Shown here piece by piece: positions 9,901 to 10,321 of a stretch of 10,321 bases of DNA; the first letter of the stretch is position 1, and each line of letters begins with the position of its first letter. A model generated the notes under the pieces. It saw only the letters and a program-made list of their open reading frames with translations, searched no databases and had not been told where the DNA came from. Location: NCBI GenBank assembly GCA_028565715.1, contig JAOXYC010243123.1, forward strand, positions 1 through 10,321, in the 5' to 3' direction. The stretch comes from Phoronis pallida (Eukaryota > Phoronida > Phoronidae). Made by a program: the position numbers and the translations under genes.

Positions 9901-10094
9901 ATTTACATCTGAAGTTCTGATTGTTGCATTATTTCTCATTGTTAATTTTCATAAAAATCACAGTTTCTTACATTGTGTTTTCAGGCAGACTATCCTAAAA
10001 GTTTCCCCTTCTCCAGTTTTGTGCCAAAAGTTTACTGTCAAGTGAAAGAGTTTATTTATGCATGTCTCAAATTTGCCGAGGATCTCCATTTGAG
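777..10094 (+). CDS. EXOC6: Sec15-type exocyst subunit (EXOC6/EXOC6B family), 12 exons, 3' partial
   Basis: Joined exons: 777-937, 2040-2205, 2656-2794, 3289-3539, 3920-4087, 4428-4496, 4702-4785, 7707-7753, 8023-8143, 8687-8808, 9250-9403, 9985-10094. They give 1592 coding bases, or 530 codons plus two bases. Every intron is GT-AG and the phase is kept throughout. Conserved blocks recognised from the family include DKEIERMCNYHYQGF (near residue 73), SMSDLKDFLENIRKH (near 215), QDLVDFSPVYRCLHIYSVL (300-318), FFVVEDHIL (363-371), YIDELWEMALSK (382-393), FEEDNYTPI (462-470) and VKEFIYACLKF (514-524). Sec15 is a helical-rod (CATCHR) subunit of the exocyst that tethers vesicles at the plasma membrane; the Rab11-binding part of the family lies towards the C-terminus, mostly outside this window. 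Vertebrates have two paralogues, and this protein resembles both, so the symbol is a family label and not a firm orthology call. Family assignment is very secure. The N-terminus and possible alternative exons are less certain. Confidence 0.96.
938..2039 (+). other. Sec15 intron 1 (1102 bases)
   Basis: GT-AG intron, donor GTATGC at 938, acceptor TTTGTTTCAG ending at 2039 after a T-rich tract. AT-rich. No repeat family, RNA gene or further exon was recognised in it. Confidence 0.8.
2040..2205 (+). CDS. EXOC6: Sec15 exon 2 (split R54 to K109)
   Basis: Completes the split Arg codon, then reads SVFSSGEHQLFMQKLDNRI and continues to DKEIERMCNYHYQGFIDSI and EAVKLK. This is one of the best conserved N-terminal blocks of Sec15: the vertebrate proteins have RSVYD, then FMEKL, then a DKEIEKMCNFHxQGFVD block at the same spacing. 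It belongs to the N-terminal coiled-coil region through which exocyst subunits pair. Donor is GTGAGC at 2206 and the phase after the exon is 0. Confidence 0.95.
2206..2655 (+). other. Sec15 intron 2 (450 bases)
   Basis: GT-AG intron with acceptor TTTTCAG ending at 2655. AT-rich, nothing else recognised. Confidence 0.85.
2656..2794 (+). CDS. EXOC6: Sec15 exon 3 (residues 110-155 and first base of V156)
   Basis: Reads DDVQYSNKTLQESGKKVVFK and then VEDLVQCRKTQQNIASTIEN LELCLP in one open frame. It corresponds to the vertebrate stretch from QVTDTNR to LQLCLP, with the QCR, QQNI and CLP landmarks kept. The charge pattern is that of an amphipathic helix, as expected for the N-terminal coiled coil. 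The exon ends in phase 1 at donor GTACAA (2795). Confidence 0.94.
2933..3057. repeat. Imperfect AT-rich repeat, period about 80 bases
   Basis: The 14-base word GAAAATGCAATATT occurs exactly at 2941 and 3021. Each copy is preceded by an ATTTAA-containing stretch and followed by a GAAA(A)CATGAAA stretch. This looks like an old, decayed local duplication inside intron 3. Confidence 0.5.
3100..3219 (+). mobile_element. Rearranged SINE-related insertion (copy A) with 13-base target duplication
   Basis: The insertion is flanked by exact 13-base direct repeats GTACTTGGAGTAT at 3087-3099 and 3220-3232, a size typical of LINE-driven retrotransposition. It starts with a 26-base head (3100-3125) that matches the reverse complement of 6395-6420 at 25 of 26 positions. 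After a 9-base spacer comes an 82-base block (3135-3216) matching 6198-6279 at 81 of 82 positions in the same orientation. It then ends in an A-rich stretch. Relative to copy B at 6198-6421, the tRNA-like part is missing and the head is inverted with respect to the tail. Confidence 0.8.
3135..3150. repeat. 16-base perfect palindrome at the SINE tail end (copy A)
   Basis: TTATAATTAATTATAA is its own reverse complement. The same 16 bases form the outer end of copy B at 6198-6213, next to that copy's target duplication. In copy A the palindrome sits at the junction where orientation flips. Confidence 0.9.
3289..3539 (+). CDS. EXOC6: Sec15 exon 4 (split V156 to H239)
   Basis: The longest exon in the window. 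It reads LEMYHKLRDQMESKRYYPAL, KTLEQLEHTYLPRVSNYRF, and SMSDLKDFLENIRKH near residue 215, followed by LGEVAMKH. This is the strongest family signature here: vertebrate EXOC6B has nearly the same MYxKLRDQM, HTYLPxVSxYRF and SMSDLKDFLExIRKHS blocks. The first base of the Val codon comes from exon 3. It ends in phase 0 at donor GTAAGA (3540). Reading past the donor reaches TAA within nine codons, which supports the splice site. Confidence 0.98.
3540..3919 (+). other. Sec15 intron 4 (380 bases)
   Basis: GT-AG intron, acceptor TTTTTAACTCAG ending at 3919. Nothing else recognised in it. Confidence 0.85.
3920..4087 (+). CDS. EXOC6: Sec15 exon 5: variable linker with basic run, proline run and two NPF motifs (residues 240-295)
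   Basis: Encodes 56 residues joining the N-terminal coiled-coil part to the QDLVDFSPVYRCL block. This stretch is poorly conserved across the family, but the exon position, phase (0 on both sides) and the opening QNKM resemble vertebrate EXOC6. Visible features are a basic run KRRAKKQKRK (252-261), four prolines (263-266), NPF at 267-269, a second NPF at 279-281 followed by EDADE, and an acidic C-terminal half. NPF is the ligand of EH domains; acidic residues after NPF are favoured by the EHD subgroup. Vertebrate EXOC6/6B linkers are also basic then acidic, but I do not recall NPF in them. Donor GTAGGG at 4088. Confidence 0.9.
4088..4427 (+). other. Sec15 intron 5 (340 bases)
   Basis: GT-AG intron with acceptor TTGTTTTGTAG ending at 4427. 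Nothing else recognised in it. Confidence 0.85.
4428..4496 (+). CDS. EXOC6: Sec15 exon 6 (residues 296-318)
   Basis: A 69-base exon reading DLSAQDLVDFSPVYRCLHIY then SVL. The block QDLVDFSPVYRCLHIYSVL is essentially invariant in animal EXOC6 and EXOC6B. Flanked by acceptor TTGTAG and the strong donor GTGAGT; phase 0 on both sides. Confidence 0.97.
4560..4636 (+). repeat. Probable L2/CR1-type 3' tail fragment
   Basis: In intron 6 (205 bases) the segment GAAGCGCTTTAGAAT, then ATAAAGCGCTATATAAAT, ends in a run of TTATTAC-like bases. A GCGCTTT/AAAGCGC stem followed by GCGCTATATAAAT is the 3' end shared by many L2-clade LINEs and the SINEs that borrow their tails. Only the tail is visible; no target duplication was found. 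Confidence 0.6.
4702..4785 (+). CDS. EXOC6: Sec15 exon 7 (residues 319-346)
   Basis: An 84-base exon reading GAREQFESYYRKQRRKQARL then ALNPPANM. It matches the family block (G/D)xxETFENYYRKQRRKQARLVLQPxSNM with conservative changes. Phase 0 on both sides; donor is the consensus GTAAGT at 4786. The following junction (NM to HE) is where a cassette exon could be inserted, see 5633-5668. Confidence 0.97.
5464..5659. repeat. 98-base tandem duplication, two copies
   Basis: Copy 1 is 5464-5561 and copy 2 is 5562-5659. They differ at a single position (A at 5485, C at 5583), so the duplication is recent or is kept uniform. Each copy carries a pyrimidine-rich splice-acceptor-like stretch TTTCTGTCTCTCAG followed by AGAGTTGGGCCAGCAATATT. 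The unit ends inside the candidate cassette exon, so only copy 2 is continued by a donor site. Confidence 0.95.
5633..5668 (+). CDS. Candidate 36-base cassette exon of Sec15 (12 residues, RVGPAILSTFEK)
   Basis: Acceptor TTTCTGTCTCTCAG at 5619-5632 and donor AAG|GTAGGT at 5669 bracket 36 bases with no stop. Exons 7 and 8 meet in phase 0, so inclusion would add 12 residues between M346 and H347 without a frame change. The splice sites are good and the length is a multiple of three. I do not recognise the peptide from other Sec15 proteins and no transcript evidence is available, so this remains a prediction. It is not included in the residue numbering used elsewhere. Confidence 0.4.
5811..6015. 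repeat. Pyrimidine-rich degenerate tandem repeat
   Basis: A unit of about 86 bases beginning GTCAATGC(T/A)GTTTAAC is repeated at 5869 and 5955. A more decayed partial copy with GTGTCAATG and TTTTTGATATGG precedes it near 5815. Within the first unit TTTTTTCTCGCATG occurs twice, at 5906 and 5929. The plus strand is strikingly T-rich; the 67-residue open frame across it (5813-6016) is a by-product of this composition. Confidence 0.65.
6198..6421 (-). mobile_element. tRNA-derived SINE (copy B), minus strand, 11-base target duplication
   Basis: The 224-base element is flanked by exact direct repeats TGAAGACTTAC at 6187-6197 and 6422-6432. Read on the minus strand it has a short head (CTTCAATATAGAGACTTCAAT onward), a 72-base tRNA-like part with pol III A and B boxes (6299-6370), then a non-tRNA tail with a CCTCA/TGAGG hairpin, ending at the palindrome TTATAATTAATTATAA. 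The target duplication and composite structure are those of LINE-mobilised SINEs. The family name is not recognised. It lies antisense to Sec15 in intron 7. Its tail is shared with copy A at 3100-3219. Confidence 0.88.
6299..6370 (-). promoter_or_regulatory. tRNA-Ala-like pol III promoter region of SINE copy B
   Basis: The 72 bases fold as a tRNA cloverleaf in outline. There is a GGCTCCG/TTGGGCC acceptor stem with one mismatch and wobble pairs, a GCTC/GAGC D stem, an anticodon stem with loop CTAGCAA giving anticodon AGC (complement at 6335-6337), and a CTGGG/CCCAG T stem with loop TTCGAGC. A box GAGCTCAGTGG is at 6352-6362 and B box GGTTCGAGCC at 6310-6319. The imperfect acceptor stem and the position inside a SINE mean it is not called as a working tRNA gene. 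Confidence 0.8.
7707..7753 (+). CDS. EXOC6: Sec15 exon 8 (residues 347-361 and split G362)
   Basis: A 47-base exon reading HESLDGYKSYFHDII and two bases of a Gly codon. It matches the family segment HET(V/L)DGYR(R/K)YFxQIVG. Acceptor TACTTTCAG, donor GTAAGT at 7754, phase 2 after the exon. Confidence 0.95.
7754..8022 (+). other. Sec15 intron 8 (269 bases)
   Basis: GT-AG intron, acceptor TTCATTTATGCAG ending at 8022. AT-rich, nothing else seen. Confidence 0.85.
8023..8143 (+). CDS. EXOC6: Sec15 exon 9 (split G362 to S402)
   Basis: Reads FFVVEDHILNTTTGLVNRSY then IDELWEMALSKIVAVLRTHS. The run FFVVEDHIL, then TQGLV, then the (A)YxDELW.MALSK block and the ALR(T/A)HS ending are family hallmarks at this spacing. 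This is the start of the C-terminal helical-bundle part of Sec15. Donor GTGAGT at 8144; phase 0. Confidence 0.98.
8144..8686 (+). other. Sec15 intron 9 (543 bases), with a fold-back sequence
   Basis: GT-AG intron with acceptor TTTTTCAACAG ending at 8686. It contains the inverted repeat listed at 8304-8398. The rest is unrecognised. Confidence 0.85.
8304..8398. repeat. Fold-back inverted repeat, 39-base arms and 17-base loop
   Basis: Arm 8304-8342 is the reverse complement of arm 8360-8398 at 35 of 39 positions; the inner 26 bases differ at only one. The loop is 8343-8359. It could be a small fold-back or MITE-like element or a hairpin in the pre-mRNA. No clear target duplication flanks it. 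Confidence 0.85.
8687..8808 (+). CDS. EXOC6: Sec15 exon 10 (residues 403-442 and split R443)
   Basis: Reads AYCTDASLMLQIKNTIVLFC then LTLKGYNFNVSQLYDLLVEI. It matches the family block SYC(T/S)DPxLVLxLKNLIVxFADTLQxYGFPVNxLFDxLxEIR, with the usual FAD replaced by FCL and the GFP by NFN. Donor GTTAGT at 8809, phase 2. Confidence 0.96.
8809..9249 (+). other. Sec15 intron 10 (441 bases)
   Basis: GT-AG intron, acceptor TTATTGCCATTGCAG ending at 9249. Nothing else recognised. Confidence 0.85.
9250..9403 (+). CDS. EXOC6: Sec15 exon 11 (split R443 to S494)
   Basis: Reads DLYNEIIMKKWLQIFRDIFE then EDNYTPITVENDTEF, and ends VVQKYPYKDQKLAS. It matches the vertebrate RDQYNETLLKKWAGVFRDIFEEDNYSPIPV block and the following KFPFQD motif. 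Donor GTAAGT at 9404, phase 0. Confidence 0.98.
9404..9984 (+). other. Sec15 intron 11 (581 bases)
   Basis: GT-AG intron, acceptor CATTGTGTTTTCAG ending at 9984. It holds the MITE-like element at 9536-9713. The stretch 9714-9984 has a poly-T run and nothing else recognised. Confidence 0.85.
9536..9713. mobile_element. Possible TA-flanked MITE-like element with degenerate inverted ends
   Basis: The left end CAGTTCACACCCTGGTATAAGCCC (split here: CAGTTCACACCC and TGGTATAAGCCC) faces the right end GGGCTTATACCTGGG then TTTTTACAG. The inner 15 bases of the two ends are inverted repeats at 14 of 15 positions; the outer parts are diverged. A TA dinucleotide lies just outside each end (9534-9535, 9714-9715), as Tc1/mariner-type elements leave. 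The 178-base interior is AT-rich and has no coding potential. Confidence 0.5.
9985..10094 (+). CDS. EXOC6: Sec15 exon 12 (residues 495-530 and split codon 531), last exon in window
   Basis: Reads ADYPKSFPFSSFVPKVYCQV then KEFIYACLKFAEDLHL and two bases of the next codon. It corresponds to the family block SFPKKFPxSxxVPxxYxQVKEFIYAxLKFSExLH. Donor GTTAGT at 10095, phase 2. The family continues for roughly another 270 residues, which are outside the window. Confidence 0.97.
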
Positions 10095-10321
10095 GTTAGT
10101 TGGATTATTGTTCAAATATCCTTCTTGATCATTATGACATGCAGGTTTTATACATCTAAATTTCAGAAGTTAACATTGTTGTATTTTGTTGCATGCAGTT
10201 AACTTGACTGACTTGTGTATGAAAACTCTTCATTTCTCCGAATCAGTATTTGCAATTGTTCTCATCGTTAACTAAATCGTACTATACCTCAAAATAATGT
10301 GGAATGCCAAAAAAATATTAA
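10095..10321 (+). other. Start of Sec15 intron 12, runs off the window
   Basis: Begins with GTTAGT after exon 12. No acceptor leading to a recognisable Sec15 block is seen before the right edge. AT-rich, nothing else recognised. Confidence 0.75.

Noticed and set aside
9800-10045. 81-residue plus-strand open frame
   Set aside because: It crosses the intron 11 acceptor in the wrong frame for exon 12; the Sec15 frame from 9985 is the conserved one.
1-10321. A novel multi-gene defence, biosynthetic or mobile system
   Set aside because: All coding signal belongs to one split Sec15 gene; the remaining structure is intronic repeats.

Overview
The window is AT-rich eukaryotic nuclear DNA that holds one recognisable gene: the first part of a Sec15-type exocyst subunit (EXOC6/EXOC6B family), on the plus strand. 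It was found by assembling 12 short conserved coding segments. Each is flanked by GT and AG splice sites, and the reading frame carries through every junction. The 12 exons (positions 777-10094) encode about 530 residues of a protein that is usually near 800, so the C-terminal third lies beyond the right edge. The organism is an animal. A single Sec15 resembling both vertebrate paralogues, introns of a few hundred bases, a tRNA-derived SINE, an L2-like tail and palindromic GTAGGCCTA words (564 and 7270) suggest a marine invertebrate, perhaps a non-vertebrate deuterostome. That placement is tentative.

Layout: 1-776 is upstream DNA with no gene seen, ending in two very short upstream reading frames. 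777-937 is exon 1. 938-4785 holds exons 2 to 7, separated by introns of 205 to 1102 bases. 4786-7706 is a large intron (2921 bases). It contains a possible 36-base in-frame cassette exon (5633-5668) lying on the second copy of a 98-base tandem duplication, a pyrimidine-rich degenerate tandem repeat and a complete tRNA-derived SINE. 7707-10094 holds exons 8 to 12, and 10095-10321 is the start of intron 12. No gene was found on the minus strand.

Sec15 is one of eight exocyst subunits. The exocyst tethers secretory and recycling vesicles to the plasma membrane, and in animals Sec15 links it to vesicle-borne Rab11. The conserved core is ordinary. The exception is the divergent linker encoded by exon 5, which has a strongly basic run, a proline run and two NPF tripeptides, the second followed by acidic residues as in ligands of EHD-type EH domains.

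I see no CRISPR array, operon, toxin, phage or other novel multi-gene system. The items most worth following up are the NPF linker, the candidate cassette exon with its duplicated splice acceptor, and a pair of related SINE copies whose ends are arranged differently.
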